Source of the DNA: Sorex araneus
Taxonomy: Eukaryota; Chordata; Mammalia; Eulipotyphla; Soricidae
Reading direction: 5' to 3'
DNA length: 64,000 nucleotides
Assembly (NCBI RefSeq): GCF_027595985.1
Contig: NC_073306.1
Coordinates: 81,889,599-81,953,598, forward strand
Positions 11,501-26,500 of the stretch are shown piece after piece. The first letter of the stretch is position 1. Every line of letters starts with the position of its first letter. The notes below the pieces were generated by a model. That model made no database searches. It saw only the letters and a list, made by a program, of their open reading frames with translations, and was not told the origin of the DNA. The position numbers and the translations under genes were made by a program.

Positions 11501-14500
11501 AACATTAAAAGTTAAAAAGTAAATTAAAAAGGTTTTTCTCCCCCATTTGAAACTTAGAATTTCTACTTCAGAATTCAGAATGACCCTTTTTGTTATATAT
11601 TTTATTTGGGAAATGTAGCCTATAAATTCTTTTTGTTACTTAGTTCTTTTTTATTTCTTTTTGGGTCACACCGGCAATGCACAGGAGTTACTCCTGGCTC
11701 TGCACTCAGGAATTATTCCTGGCGGTGCTCGGGGGATGCTGGAAATTGAACCTGGGGCGGCCTAATGCAAGGCAAACACCCTACCCGCTGTGCTATTGCT
11801 CCAACCCCTTAGTTCTTTTTTATCAGCTAATTAGTTCTCAAATGACTTTCACGTTTTCAACTGACATGAAAACTTTCACAAATATTAGGAGCTAATAAAG
11901 AACTTATTTCTAAGATATTATCCTCTTTTGGGGTTAAAATATTTAGGGTTTATTACAGTTTCACGAGAAGAAATTACTTTAAACCTTTAATAGTAGAACT
12001 ATTTCATTTGAAAACTTGTGATATGAAGAGCAAATGAAATACTTCAAAAACGTGTTTCTTATGTACAGGACTCACAAATGGTAGTAGACTCCTTCAAATC
12101 TGGATTTGAACCTCCAGGAGACTTTCCATTTGAAGATTACAGTCAGCATATTTATAGAACCATTTCTGATGGAACTATCAGCGCTTCCAAACAAGAAAGT
12201 GGGAAGGTGGATACCAAAACTACAGTAGGAAAGGCCAAGGGCAAGTTGTGGCTCTTTGGAAAGAAGCCAAAGGTAAAAGTCATAAAATTCTATTATGTGC
12301 TATTTATATTTTTAGTTTGTCATTTATATAAGGAATTGAATAGATAATGATTTTTGTATTTAGAAAATACTTTAATTTGATTGACTTTTTGTTTAGAAGC
12401 AGAATTTATACTTTAATAGTAAAAACAGTCTCTGGATTTTATATTTGGCCACTATTTAATGAGTAAATTATTATAAGTTGTTATTTGATAGACTCTTGAA
12501 ATTTTGTTGGTTATGGTTCTAAAAAATTTCTAAGGAAGCTGTGATCAATAATAAGACCACTAAAGTTGCAATTATCAATTGGAGTGGATGGCTGACAGCA
12601 CTGATAAATGTCAACCTAAGTATAGGATAATACTAATAAATTAATTTTTATCACCTATGTAAATGTTTAGTGGAATTTTTTTCAGTATTTGTGATTACTT
12701 AAATTTATAAAGCCTCTACTAAGAGAATCTCTTAACTCTTGTTGGAACTCATATTGCAATGTGCTATTTATTTGAAGATAAAACTAATTCAGCAAATTAA
12801 TAAATAGAGTCTGTGGAATCTGTTAATTTAATGATTATAATAGTAACATTGAAAGAATAGATAGGTACTTGTAGTTCATATGCCATATTTGTTAACTTAT
12901 ACACAGTTATTTTTATTCATTTTCTGATCTTAATATGTGAATGTAGATAATATGTAGCTCCTACCCTAAGAATCTTTAAAAGCACAATAACAGCTCAAGT
13001 TTTATTCATATTTGTAATAATTTTGTCCAGGTCAGTACTTGAAAGATGTGACTTATATATTAAGTCAGTATAATAGCTAGAGGTTAGAAAAATAAGTAAT
13101 AGTAAAAATTTTTAAAAAGGATGGGGTGCAATAGGATGAAATAGAAACAGTTTGAGAAAAAAACCACAAGTGTAATGAAACATTTCTGCTTATTTGAAGT
13201 AATAGTTAATATTTGATTTCAAAAGATACTGCATATATATCTTTAATTGTAGTTGCTACCTTTATTTCTGACAGGTCTTACGTATAAAAAATAAATGGTA
13301 CTGATACTTTAAAATTCAAAAGAATTTTTCCATCCGATCATATTGCTCTCTAACATAATTTATGTACTCTGTTTTCAACCTGTCAGTTTGTAGCGAAATC
13401 AAGTGAAATGGTACTTTTTTAAAGGTAAATTTGATTTTTTAAAAACTGAATTTTGGCAAAACTATGTTAAATTTCTTTTATTTTTATTAAAAACTTTGAG
13501 ATATATTTTGTGAAAAGTATGTTGCCAAAAATAGAAATTTTCATATAGAGAAAAACGATGCACAGTTGGCTTATTGATTCCTTTCTTTATTTCCATATTA
13601 GCCACAGTCCCCACCCTTAACCCCTACTAGTTTATTCACATCCAGTACTCCTAATGGGTCCCAGTTTCTCACATTCTCCATTGAGCCCGTGCATTATTGT
13701 ATGAATGAAATAAAAACAGGGAAGCCCAGAATTCCTTCTTTCAGAAGCCTCAAAAGAGGGGTAAGTTTAATAATGGGTTAAAATGCATGATGGCCTATTG
13801 TGTGTGTAGTGTGGCTTTTAATACTCTCCACCCTCATTATAAGGCTCTCTCTGATAAATATGTAGTGTTAAAAACCACAGAATTAAGTATAGCTGCCCTC
13901 AAGTTAAAAAACAAGCCAAAAAAAAAAAATCCTCTTTATAACATTTGAAATACTCAACCATAAAAGAATGGTATTATAAAGAGGGTGCTGGGTACAATCA
14001 TATTAGCTATTTTTTTTTTTGTTTATGTGAAATCATGTCCACCATTGTCTTGTAATGTATTTACATTTTTAAGACTTTCAGTAATATGTCACTGGAGCTA
14101 TTTATGTAATAATTTGTCACCAATGACTACTACCAATTTATAAATTATTTTATTAAAAATTATTCAGTTTTAATTTCCCTACCTTCAGATGCATAATTGC
14201 CAATAAATTAAAAAATGAAAGATAGAAAGAAGAAAGCTTTAAAAACTAGTTTATGCATTTCTAGATGGTTTTATTTGTTTATTTCTAGATGGCTTTAGAT
14301 ATAAATTCAGTAAGCCTACAAAGTCTTAAGTTTTCTTAAAGTTGAGTTTACTCAACATTACTCAGAAAACCTTGTTTTGCTCTATAATTGTTACATTGTT
14401 TTGTTTAAGTACTTGCTTTTTGACTTTTCTAAAAGGTTATTTCTTTTTCTTTGCTGATGGTGGTCTGGCATTGGTTGTTGGGCCATACCTCGTGGAACTC

Positions 14501-17500
14501 AGGGACCACTCCTGGCTCAGTGCTCAGGGGACCAGATGATACAGTGACAGGGATAAAACCTACCTTATTGAATTATCTTTCCGGCTCCTCTTTTCTTTTT
14601 ATGTGAAAAGAATTTTTCTTTCTCTCTTTGACCACCTCTGTTGGTAATTAGGGGCTACCTCTGACTATACTCAGGAAACCACGGAGTGCCAGGCCTCTTG
14701 CATACAAAGCACATACTCAACCTATTGTGATCTCTATAATATACAATAGTTCTTTTTTTTTTTTTGTAGGTAGGGGCTCCACAAGCAGTGCTCAGGAGGT
14801 CTAGAATCCTGCCTGCAGTTACTAGCTTTTAAAATTACATTTTAGAAACTGTGGTTTACATTTCTATTAATGCTTATACAATTCTATTTAATGCTTAAAG
14901 CAATCCATCACCACACCCTGGAACGTTTCACTTCCCTCTACCATTGGCCCAGTGCTATCCTCTCCATCTTACACCCTGACTTTTTCCATCCCCAGTGGTA
15001 AGCTTCCTGCTTCGGACTAGTTTTCAGTTTCTGTTGCCTTTGGATATTTGTTATACTCTTTGCTTCTTTATATCCTGCATATGAAAGAAATCATTGTTTG
15101 TCCCTCTTCTGACTAACTTTACTCAAGCATGATGCTCTCCAGATCCATCCATATAGAGGCAAGTGTCATGGCTTCTCTTTTCTTATAGCTGAATAGTATT
15201 CCATTACATGCCAATACACTTAGTATTCTGATTAGCAGATGTACAGTAAATTTTTTTATCCAGTCATCTGTTCTTAGACACTTGGAGTTGTTCCAGAATT
15301 TTGCTATTTTGAATAGTGCTGCAGTGAATATAGGAATGCAAATAACTATCTTGGATAGTTTTTGATCCCTTGGGGTAGATGCTAAGAAATGCAATTGTTG
15401 GACCACGTAAAAGCTCAATTCCTGATTGAAGAGTATCCTGTTTTTCAAAAGTCTGAACCTGTAGACAATTCCCCCAACAGTGAATGAGAATTTATTTTTC
15501 ACACATACTCGCCACCAGTGGTAAATTTTGTTCTTTGTGGTATGTGCCAGCCTCACCAGTGGAAGATGTTACCTTCTTGTTGGTTTGATTTTTATTTCCT
15601 TGATGATAAGTGATAGAGAGCATTTTTCATGCACTTTTTGGCCATCTGTATGTCTTTTTTGGAAGAAGTTTCTGAACTTTGTCCTATACTAAGTTCCTCC
15701 CTTGGTTGGTTGGGGAGTTTCTTTTCTTTTTCCCTTTACTTTCCAATAAGCCTTTCTACTTAAAAAAAAGTTTCATTCATTTCTTCCTCCTGTTTTTTTG
15801 ATGGGTCTGATTGTTTTTCTTGTAAAGTTCTACCAGTGCTTTATATGTCTTGGATATTAACTCTTTGTCAGATGAATAGTACACAGATATTTTCTCTCAG
15901 GTTTGTGGGGTATCTTTTCTATTTCTTTCATGGTGCAGAAGCTTCTGAGTTTGCTGTAATCCCATTTGTTTATCTTCATTTGCTTGACCAATGTTGTTGA
16001 ATAATTGATAATTGCTAGTTTTAGTGTTGTGGATTCTTCTACCATTGGTTTCCTCAATATAATTTATGGGTTTTAATTTTAATTTAATATTTTAATTTAA
16101 TTAATTTTAATTTAATATTGAGGACTTTGTTTTTTATGTTTTTGGTGGTGCTCAGGGGTTACTTCTTTCTCTGCATTTAGAAATCACTCAGGGTTGGGGA
16201 ACCATATGAGATGCTGTGGATCAAATCCACATTAGCCGCATGCAAGGCAAGTGCCCTACCCATTGTATTATCTGGCCCCGTTATTGAGGTATTGAATCTA
16301 CTTTGATTTGACGTCTGTGCATAGTGTTAGAAATGGGTCTGAAGTTTTGTGGGTTTTTTTTTTTTGGCAACAATATTGAAGAGGCATTCCATGTTTCACC
16401 TTATTTTTCTTGCTCCATTATCAAAGATAAATCATCTATGTACCTGAGGATCTATCTCTGGACTCAGTTTTATTTCGTTGGTCTGAAAGTCTGTTCTTCA
16501 GTGCCATAGTTTTGATTTACTACAGCTTGAAGTTGGGGGAAAAAGATAACCCTCGTTTTTTTTCCCCCAAGGATTGCTTTGACAAGTGGGGGTGAAAATT
16601 TCATAAAAATTTCTGTAACATTTGATCTTATGACTTTAAAAAATGTCATGGGTGTTTATAGGGACAGAATGGAATCTGTTTAATGCTTCCAGGGCAGGAT
16701 TATCATTTTGACAATGTTAATCCTTTCTGTGAAAAGTGGATGTGTTCCATTTCTTCCTGTCCACTTATTTCTTTTAGTAGTGATTCATAGTTTCCTTTGT
16801 ATAAGTCTTTCACCCCTTTTGTTACCCTGATTCCCAGGTACTTGGTTTTCTGAGGCATATTTGTGAATTTTTAAAACAAATTTCCTTTCCTATTTTGTTA
16901 TTTGCATGTAGAAAAGTAATGAGTTTTTGTGTGTTAATTTTGTGGCCTACTACTTTCCAACTCTAGTTTTTCTGGAACTCTTTTGTAGAGTGTTTAGGAT
17001 TTTCTGAATATAGTAAGTACCACGTCTTCTGCAAATAGAGTTGACTTCTTCTTTTCCTGTTTGGGTGCCCTTTTTTGGGGAGAGGGGCTTTTTGGGTCAT
17101 ACCCAGCTATGCTCTAGGTATGACCCAAAGTACTGAGTACTCCTGGCTCTGTACTCAGGAATTGCTACTGGCCATGCTTTGGGGGCCATATATCCGGGAT
17201 GCCAGGGATCGAACCCAGATCAGCTGCATGCAAGGCAAATGCCCTACCCATTTCACTATCTCTCTGGCCCCACTGGATGCCCTTAATACTTCTTATTTAC
17301 CTATTTGCAGTGCCAAGGACTTCCAATAGTATGTTTTATAGTAGTGATGAGAATAGGCAACATTGTCTTACATTTAGGGGGAAGTCTTGCAGGTTTTTTT
17401 GTTTGTTTTTTGATTTTTTTTTTTTTTTAGTAAATCACTGTGGGGGTACCGTTACAGACTTACAAACTTTTGTGCTTTTGTTTCAGTCATACAATGATTG

Positions 17501-20500
17501 AGTACCCATCCCTCCACCAGTGCCCATTTTCCACCACCAACGGTCTCAGCATCCCTCCCAACACCCCCACCCCAATATTCCCCCCCCCCCCACTCCACCT
17601 TGCCTCTGTGGCAAGGCATTCCCTTTTGTGCGCACTCTCTCTCTCTCTCTCTCTCCCTCTCTCTCTCGCTCTCTCTCTCGCTCTCTCCCTCCTCCTCCCT
17701 CCCTCCTCCCCTTCCTTTTGTGTGTTGTGGTTTGCAGTAGAGGTATTAAGTGGCCATCATGTTCAGTCTATAGTCTACTTTCAGCCTGTATCTCCCATCT
17801 TGAGTGGGCCCTCCTAGCACCCTTTACTTGGTGGTCCCTTCTCTATCTGAGCTGCCTTTTCCCCTAGCATGTGAGGCTGGCTTCTAAACTGTGGAGTCAT
17901 CTTCCTGGTACTTATCTCTGCTGTTCTTGGGTGTTAGTCTCCCATTCTGTTACTTTACATTCCACAAATGAGTGCGGTCTTTCTATGTCTGTCCCTCTCT
18001 TTCTGACTCATTTCACTTAACACGATACTTTCCATGTTGCTCCACCTATATGCGAATTTCATGACTTCATCTTTTCTAACAGCTGCGTAGTATTCCACTG
18101 TGTAGATGTACCAAAATTTCTTTGACTAGTCATCTGTTCTCAGGCACTCGGGTTTTTTCCAGATTCTGTCTATTGTAAACAGTGCTGCAGTGAACATGTA
18201 AGTGCAGATGTCATTTCTAGTATACTTTTTTGCATCTCTGGGATATATTCCCAGAAATGGTATTGCTGGGTCAAATAGGAGCTCAATTTCTAATTTTTTG
18301 AGAAGTATCCATACTATTTTCCAAAAGGGGTGAGCCATTCGGCATTCTCACTAGCAGTGTGTGTCTGGTTGACTTTTATCTTCAGTGCATCGTGGTCTGC
18401 AAAGGTAGTTGATACAATTTCTGTCCTCCTGATTCTATTGAGGTATGTTTTGTGACCCAGCATGTGGTTTGTTTTGGAAAATGTTCTGTGTGCACTAGAA
18501 AAAAAAAAGTGTTTTCTTTCTCTTTGGGATGCAAAGCCCTGAATAGATCTATTAGCCCCCTCTCTTCTATCTCTTCCTTCAAAGCCAGTGTTTCCTTGCT
18601 GAGTTTTAATCTTGTAGATCTATCTAGAGGTGATAGGGCAGTGTTGAAGTCTCCAACTACTATTGTGTTGTTAGCAATGTCCTTGTTAACAGTTGTTTTA
18701 AGTATTTAGCTGGTCCCTCATTAGATACATACATGTTTAGGAGTGTGATTTCTTCCTGCTCTACATATCCCTTGACTAGTAAAAATTGGCCTTTGCTGTC
18801 CCTTCTAATCTTTTTCAACCTGAAATCTATGTTGTCGATACTAGTATGGCCACCCCAGCTTTTTTGAGGGAGCTGTTTGCTTGCTGGATTATTTTCCATC
18901 CTTTGACTTTGAGTCTGTGTTTGCTCTGACTGTTCAGATATGTTTCTTGTAGGCAGCAGAATGTTGGATTTAGTTTCCTAATTCATTTTGCCACTCTGTT
19001 CTTTTAATTAGTGTATTTAGACCATTGACATTGAGGGAGATTATTGTCATGAGTTTTGTGCCATCTTTCTGTAGGGGTTTGTTGTGCTTGTTGGGTTTTT
19101 TCTTGTCTTATAGTAGTCCCTTTAGTCCTTCTTTTAAGTTTGGGTTTTGAGTCTATGAAGTTACTGAGCTGTTGTTTATCCATGAAATAGTGTATTGTTC
19201 CTTCAAATTTGAGTGAAAGTTTAGTGGGATAAAGTATTCTTGGCGAGGCATTCATTTCATTGAGTTTTTTTTCACTGTATCCCCCACTGTCTTCGGGCTT
19301 GGAGGGTTTCCTCTGATAGGTCTGCTGTAAATCTAAGGGGTGCTCCTTTGTATGTGATTTCCTTCTTTGACCTTGCTGCTTGCAGTATTGTGTCTCTATC
19401 TGTGGCATCCATCATTCTGACTATCTTGGAATCTTTTTACGAGGGTCTTTTTTAGCTGGCACTCTTCGGGCTCCTTGGATCTGGATGTCTGCATTCTCCA
19501 GCTCTGGGAACTTTTCAGCAATGATATTTTTAACTGTGTCTTTTTTCATTGGGGTTTTCTCCCTGTCCTTCTGGTACTCCGATGATTCTAATGTTGTTCC
19601 TCTTGAAATCATCCCCGAGGACTCTGATTTGCCTAAGAGCTATTTTAAGGAAGGTCTTTTCCCATTACTTGTTGTTGCTTGTAAGCTTCGTGCAGCTCAT
19701 CTTCAAGCTCACTGATTCTGTCTTTGGTTGTGGCCATTCTACTATTGAGGGCACCCACTGAGTTTTTTATTTCATCTACAGAATCCTTAATTCGTGACAC
19801 TTCATTTTGTAGCTTTTTTAGTTCTGCTCTCATTTCTTCTTGTGTTTTCTTTTTGTGTGCTGTTTATTCATTTTAAGATTTTTTTTCCATCTTGTGTTAT
19901 TTTCTAGATGTTTTCTGCATCTTATCTTGGAGCTCACTGATTGCATTTTCAGCTGCTGCCAAGGCCTTCAATTGATTTTTTTACTTCACCTAGCAAACTC
20001 TTTAGTTTATCACTTCTGATTGTATTTTTCTCAGTTCTAATTTCATGCTTTCTTGTTAATATTTTTATTTCTTTGAGCTCATTAAATATTCCTCAGTATG
20101 TTCTCTTTATAAAGTGTATCTAAGAGGTTATAGAGCTAGTTAGTACTGGGTAAGTCTTCTGGGCTTTTTTATCTTTGCGCAGTACATTTGTGGGGTTCTA
20201 TGCTGCTTCCCTATTGCATCTGTTACAGCCGGGGCTGAGTTTAATTTACTATGTATGTTCCCCCTCCCCACAACCCTATGAATCCTCCAAACCAGGGAGC
20301 TCTCTGTTGGAGCCAGTTGTTGCTTCCTTCCCTATCAGTACTATCCCAACAAGTTCTGTTGTTACTGATCAGTTGTTTAGAGTTTTGTGCAAGAGTGCCA
20401 GGAAGGCTTTCAATGTCATTGGCTTTGCCACTACTCCAGCTAATTTAGGGTTCTGTTATTTTTAACTACTATAATACCTTTGTGAGTTTTTGTGAGAATC

Positions 20501-23500
20501 AGTGATTAGAATTAGGATTAAGTTAATATAAACACAATGTGGCTGGGGGAAGTCAAGCCCACTCTAGATGTGCTCGATGCAGGAGTCCAACATGTGCTCT
20601 CTGTGGGATATGAAGGAGGGATACGGTTCATATGTGGGATATGCTTTTGGGAAATCTGAAAGACGATCCTGCTATTCTGGGTTGGGGCAAGATGGCAGCT
20701 CACATTGTTAGGGTTCCTGGACTGGCCATCCAGTTCTCTGCTGTGAAGATTGGTTGGTGGGTAAACCTGGCCTGGTGCTAACTTGATGCCAGACTAGACT
20801 CTGGTGTTTCTGTCCATTTACAGTTCTTACCCACTGGGCTGCAGTTCAGTGCAAGGGTCAGAGGATGCTTAGGTCCTATGGTTTTGGGGATACTGGGACA
20901 CCCAGTGATTTTGGGACTTCTCCAAAGCAACATCTCGCTGTTCTCAGGGATTTCCAGGGCTTCCACAGATAATGCCTGGGGGGGCATGTGGTGTTGGGAA
21001 TCTTAACAGGGTTGATTTCAAACCTGTCATATGTCCTAACCACTTTATTGTCTTTCAACCCCCATTTTTGTTTCCTAAAAGTGAAAATAGTATATATGTG
21101 GTTCCTAGTACCTTCAAGGATATGAGGAGTGTTATATTAAGAGATTTTATATTTGATGGTGCTAGTGTTATGTGTTTTCTAAAGGATAAGAGTATAATTC
21201 TTGTGACATTCAACATTTAAGTTTCAATGTATATATGATGTATACTCAGACGTAATTACTTAAAATGAATGTAAATTATTTTTACTCTAGGTACTTCATT
21301 TGGGTTGTCTTTTTTAAAGGTAGATTTATCTAGCAATAACCCATATTTTCTTTCTAAATTCTTCATGATCTTAGGGATTTTCAGTTTTTTTGAACACTTA
21401 TCTAGGCAGAATATAGTTTTCATGATTTTACTATCTAAATTTTTTGTTATCTTACTAATTTGTTATTAGCTTCCTTATATATTTATTACATAGAGTAAAA
21501 TTTTCTACTTATATGGTAAGTACATGAGTGTTAAAAATTTTAAAAGATACATTTTTACAACAAATTTTAAAATTTTGCATCCTCAAACCTACTGAAAATA
21601 AATTACACATTTTTTACTTAATGTAACACTATACTAGCTAAAAACAGAAACACTTGATATTTCAGTTTTGGGTTTTTTAAAAAGTATATTACGGACCAGG
21701 GCTAAAGCTCAAAAATAGATCACATGGTTTAGCATGCACACATTAAGCTCTGAGGTTCAATTTGTGGCATTGAAAAAGTAGACAGTTATTAATATAGAAG
21801 CTGGAATCATAATCTACATGACTTATAAATTCAGTGAAAATTATCATAAGGATAAATCAAATATTCATTGTCCTGCATATAATTTTAAGATAATATTTAT
21901 TGGAAATAATATTTAAATAAATTTTTTTAGACTTTTCTATATCCTTACCATGAATTTTGTCAGAGCAAGATACCTTGGTTTTTATTCCCTGAAACTACTG
22001 ACAGTCTGAAGAATGTTAAGCTTAATTTGGAAAGATAATCAACAGTAAATGTCATCTTATCATCATAACCATTAATATTTATGGCCAATTCATGAGAGAT
22101 AAGGGGTAGATATTTTTGATAGCTATTTATTAAAATTTTCTATGTGAATTTCTGCCTAATACCCTCCCTTTCCACTTTTAAAGCTATATAATTTGGTAAA
22201 AAGAAAAAAAATTAAAGTATGAGACAGCTAATCAAATGCAATGAATGTGAAAATTAATTTTATAAAACTATTGTATATTCTGGGTTACTGGGAGTGTGTA
22301 TGTGTGTGAGTGTGCGTGCATATGCATGTATTCTTAATTAGGGTACTAAATGCAATACCTGTTGCAGAACACTGCTCACCATAAAATGTGGGCTGTATAT
22401 ACAAGAGCAGCATGTGAGGTATATAAGAATAATTTGTCTTTTTAAATTAAATTTTTAGGAAGAGTACATTTTCATTTTCTATCATTGAAGTTGAAGTTCT
22501 ACCATTGGTGTTGCTTTTTAAGCATATGATTTCAGAATAAAAACTGAAAAAAAATCCTCAAAAATAAAAACTATCTTCAAAGACAAACCAATATATTTGT
22601 ATCTATTGGAGAAGATATGTATAGAGTATAAAATACTTAAATCTATTTTCATAACTTATTTTGATAGTATTGTTTTTAATGCATTTTATACTTAGAGCAC
22701 CTTAAAACTTAACACCTGAAAATTTTTTTCTTAATCTCACCATTTTATTTTTAAATAAAAAATTTTTAAAGATTGTCTCAATTATGTTACTATACTAGAA
22801 GGTTATTACACTTGTTAATATTAGGATTTTAAAAATGGATAATGTTGGTGTGGAGAGACATGTCAGTGTGCATACAGGTGGCCCAGGCTTGACCTCCAGA
22901 ACCCATGGTCCCCTGAGCAAGAACTGCTGGTTGTAGCCTTCAAATTAAAAAAAAAGGATAATATTAGATTTTTGTATTCAACTTTTTAAATATTAGTATT
23001 AAGAGAATGAAATGCTATATAGATAAAATCCACTTACGTAAAAATTTTCTTGAACAAAATACATAATAACTAATAAACTATTGTTTACCTTTGAGCTTTA
23101 GTTGCTCTTAGAAAATATCTGCCCATTATCATGAATGTCTTTTTTCAGTTTTATTTTGTTTTAATTTGCAAGTGGTTTACATTTCAAAAAATGTGCTTAA
23201 GGTTGTTTTTCTGGCATAATTGTTTGAATTGTGGAATATACATGATTTTTCAATATTGTAAAAAAATCATACAGGTTATTGCATCTTTTGTATTAATGGT
23301 TTCATGTAAATAATTTGCCATTTCTTTCTGTTTTCCATTGAACTAATCAGTGGTCGGTGAAGATGGTAAGCCTTATGTGCTGATCTATATATACTGTGCC
23401 AACATTAAGTAGTCTCAAAATATTGCTTTTTAAATTCAGACAAGTAGGAAGGTACATCTCCACATTTTTCACCTTGTATGTGCCTTTTTATAATTTATTC

Positions 23501-26500
23501 CATAGTCCAACATATTTATATCAATACTTCTTAATGTCTTAAAATTTGAAAATAATATGATAAGTCCATTGAGTTCTTAAATTGTTACTGGGTAGAGTAC
23601 TTGTCATATTCTGGAGATTAAAATTATAGTTAAGCATTTTCAAAATTAGATGGTATAACAAAAATTCATGTACATATGGAAGGAATATTCTAATTACTTT
23701 TTAAAACATAAGATAACTTATTTGTAGTATAATACATGAAACATTGGATTTTACAAAAATGCTGAGATGATTTCTAGTAATTTCATTAGTATTTTCTCCT
23801 TTTGTACTGTTGAGAAGGATTATATATAACCTAAATTGTGTGTGTATGTGTGTGTGTTGATGGTGGTCCTTTATCTATTTATTGAAACCAATTTACTAGA
23901 ACATATTATGAATTCCTATCCTGAAAATTAATGTATGCTTGCATAGTTTCTTATTTTTGGAACATAGACCATTCTGTATCATTTAGCCTTTTATAAATTT
24001 TCTTGTGGTAGAAGAGAGTCTTAAGGTCTTCCTTCTTTACATTCACAGGAGTGAGTAGTTTTCATATTCTATGAAACAGTTTGTAGATGGGATATTAGAA
24101 ATGGAAGTACCTTGGTATCTACTATTTATAAACTTAAAGAATATTTAATTAGGTATGAGTGGAAATCGGAGTGGTTTTATTATATAAGACTATTTTAAAA
24201 ACTGCATTGAAATATGTTTCTTTGCTTTATTAACTCTGAAAATTAAATATTTAGAAAATACAAATTGGAAGATTTTATTTTTTTTGCTTTTTGGGTCACA
24301 CCCGGTGATGCACAGGGGTTACTCCTGGCTCTGCACTCAGGAATTACCCCTGGCGGTGTTCAGGGGACCATATGGGATGCTGGGAATCGAACCCGGGTCG
24401 ACCGCATGCAAGGCAAACGCCCTACCCGCTGTGCTATTGCTCCAGTTTCGGAAGATTTTATTTTTAATGTACATACACACACCACACACAACACACATTT
24501 TAAAACATATTTAGATTAAACTTGACAATTTATTGCTAATTGACCTCTAAATTTAAAGGAACCTGTAGGGCCAGAATGCAGCTCAAGAAGTAGAGAATGG
24601 GCCTTGAGTTCAATCTCCAGTACCACAGGCTTCTCCGAGTAGTGCTGGTCCTCCAAGCACTGCTGGATCTGTGAGCTACGCTCATATGAATATGGCCCCC
24701 ACAACAATTAAATAAACCTTGTGTGGTGTTTTTGTTTTTTTCTTTTTTGTTTGTTTGTTTGTGAGAGGAAAAATTGACATTCATGTGTTTGTCAGATTTG
24801 GTTGCATGACAGATTTCTTATTTTCATTACTGGTCATATTTTTAAAAAATGATACTTAGACAAGATGCATTACTTCTAAAAGGCAAGCTTGTTACTAGTC
24901 CATAATGTTTACACCACTCTGAAAAAATACTAGAGATTCTGTTATTAAATGTTACATTTGGTCATAGTTTACCCTGAAAGTTTTATCTTAATCATTCTTT
25001 ACAGTGAAGTAAAGCTATTGAACATATATTAAAAGCACATCAAAGAGCAAAGATGTGTTTCTGAGAATTTATTTCTCTTAAAAATGAAAAAGAGAATAAT
25101 GATAGGTATCATCAATTTTTGGAGTATGTTAAAATGTACCTAAATATGGGTATAAAGTAAATGGATCAATAGTTGCTAGTACTGGCTCTGTTATATACTC
25201 TAATATGATAATCAGAGTAATATGATTCACATGTGGTTAACATGCAAGAGGAGGAAATCATTTAAATACAAAGTTTAATTTTAAGAACAAGCACTTTTTC
25301 TTGGGTGGCATAGTTTCTTGAATTTCAAAGCATTAAAAAACCTTCAAGCATTGAGCATCCTTCTTACAGAGTGATTATATCTTTTATTGGATTATACCTT
25401 TGAGGATTAACTGAGGTATGTTATTTATTCGTATTTAAGGATAATTGAAAATTATATACCCCTACTTGAATATAATTTCACTTGACATTTCACTCAGTGG
25501 ATAGCTCTGCCTTATGCTTTTGAGTAGTCAGGTCTGTTTGAACCCAAGGAATGGTTTAATAAATGTATACACTCAAAGGCTAAATGCAACATTAAATATA
25601 TTAATTAGTGTATTTTTGAGGTAAGTTAATTACATGAACCTCATTTTCAGTTTGAACATTTGTAATATTATAAATGTCATGTTTTGACTTGGTAATGTGG
25701 TAAAATGTTATTTTTTTAAAAAGTATGTATTGATGAGAAATGTTATGTGTTTCCATGTTGTTGTTGTTGCCATAAAGAAGACTCATGTATTTATTCAAAA
25801 CCTGCCAAGACATGAGAAGAATGCCATAGTATTTCTATCTGTAAAATAATTTTCAAGTACCTATATTTGACAATAATTTTGGGTGATAACCTGTTCTAGT
25901 TCATGATTTTTAAAATCATGATCTTTTAATCTGACTGGAATTTGAGCTCTTTCTCCAATAAGGTTTAATGCTTATACATGTAGAACATTTTCAAGGAATT
26001 AATATGGAATTAAAATTCATTCTTATAGCTGGAATATTTAAAGTATGAAATTCCTGAAATACCTTTTTTATTGATTTAGATTCTCTTTTCAGGGCCCAGC
26101 ACTAGAAGATTTCAGTCATCTCCCACCAGAACAGAGACGTAAAAAACTACAACAGCGCATCGATGAACTTAACAGAGAACTACAAAAAGAATCGGACCAA
26201 AAGTACTTTTCATTAAGTTTTCTTTAACCTTATTATTCTTTTTAGAGTCTGATTTGATGTAAAACAAAGGTTTAAAAATCTTACATCCTAATTAAAATAC
26301 CTTTTGAGGGGAAAATGTAATCCTAAACTTAAAAATTTTGTGGTTTCATGTCACAGTAAAAATGGAATATTTTTAGATTGTATATTATTTCTTGGGTGCT
26401 AATAGTATATAATTCATACCTTCTAGGAATTTGCACATTTCTTTGATGATTTATTGTAAAGCAAGTTTCTTTTGTGATTCATTGTCAAGATAAATTACTG

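Larger units (their letters stand above)
14840..17395 (-). mobile_element. Old L1, ORF2 region, broken
   Basis: A minus-strand frame at 15556-15119 keeps ORF2-like [14 protein letters not shown] and [10 protein letters not shown]. Upstream segments show typical antisense L1 wording such as GATATTAACTCTTTGTCAGA and TTCCCAGGTACTTGGTTTTC. Many stops; two SINEs are nested in it. The direction agrees with most L1s here. Confidence 0.8.

Noticed and set aside
15119-15556. 145-codon minus-strand frame as a host gene
   Set aside because: Peptide [14 protein letters not shown]...[10 protein letters not shown] is the L1 ORF2 C-terminal motif in an old L1.
17498-17867. Three overlapping Ser/Pro/Leu-rich frames
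   Set aside because: They are translations of a CT-rich repeat in the L1 3' UTR.
17380-21040. Direct repeats around the RT-less L1
   Set aside because: AGTCTTGCAGG on the left has no convincing partner at the 5' side, so no duplication is claimed and the 5' end stays approximate.
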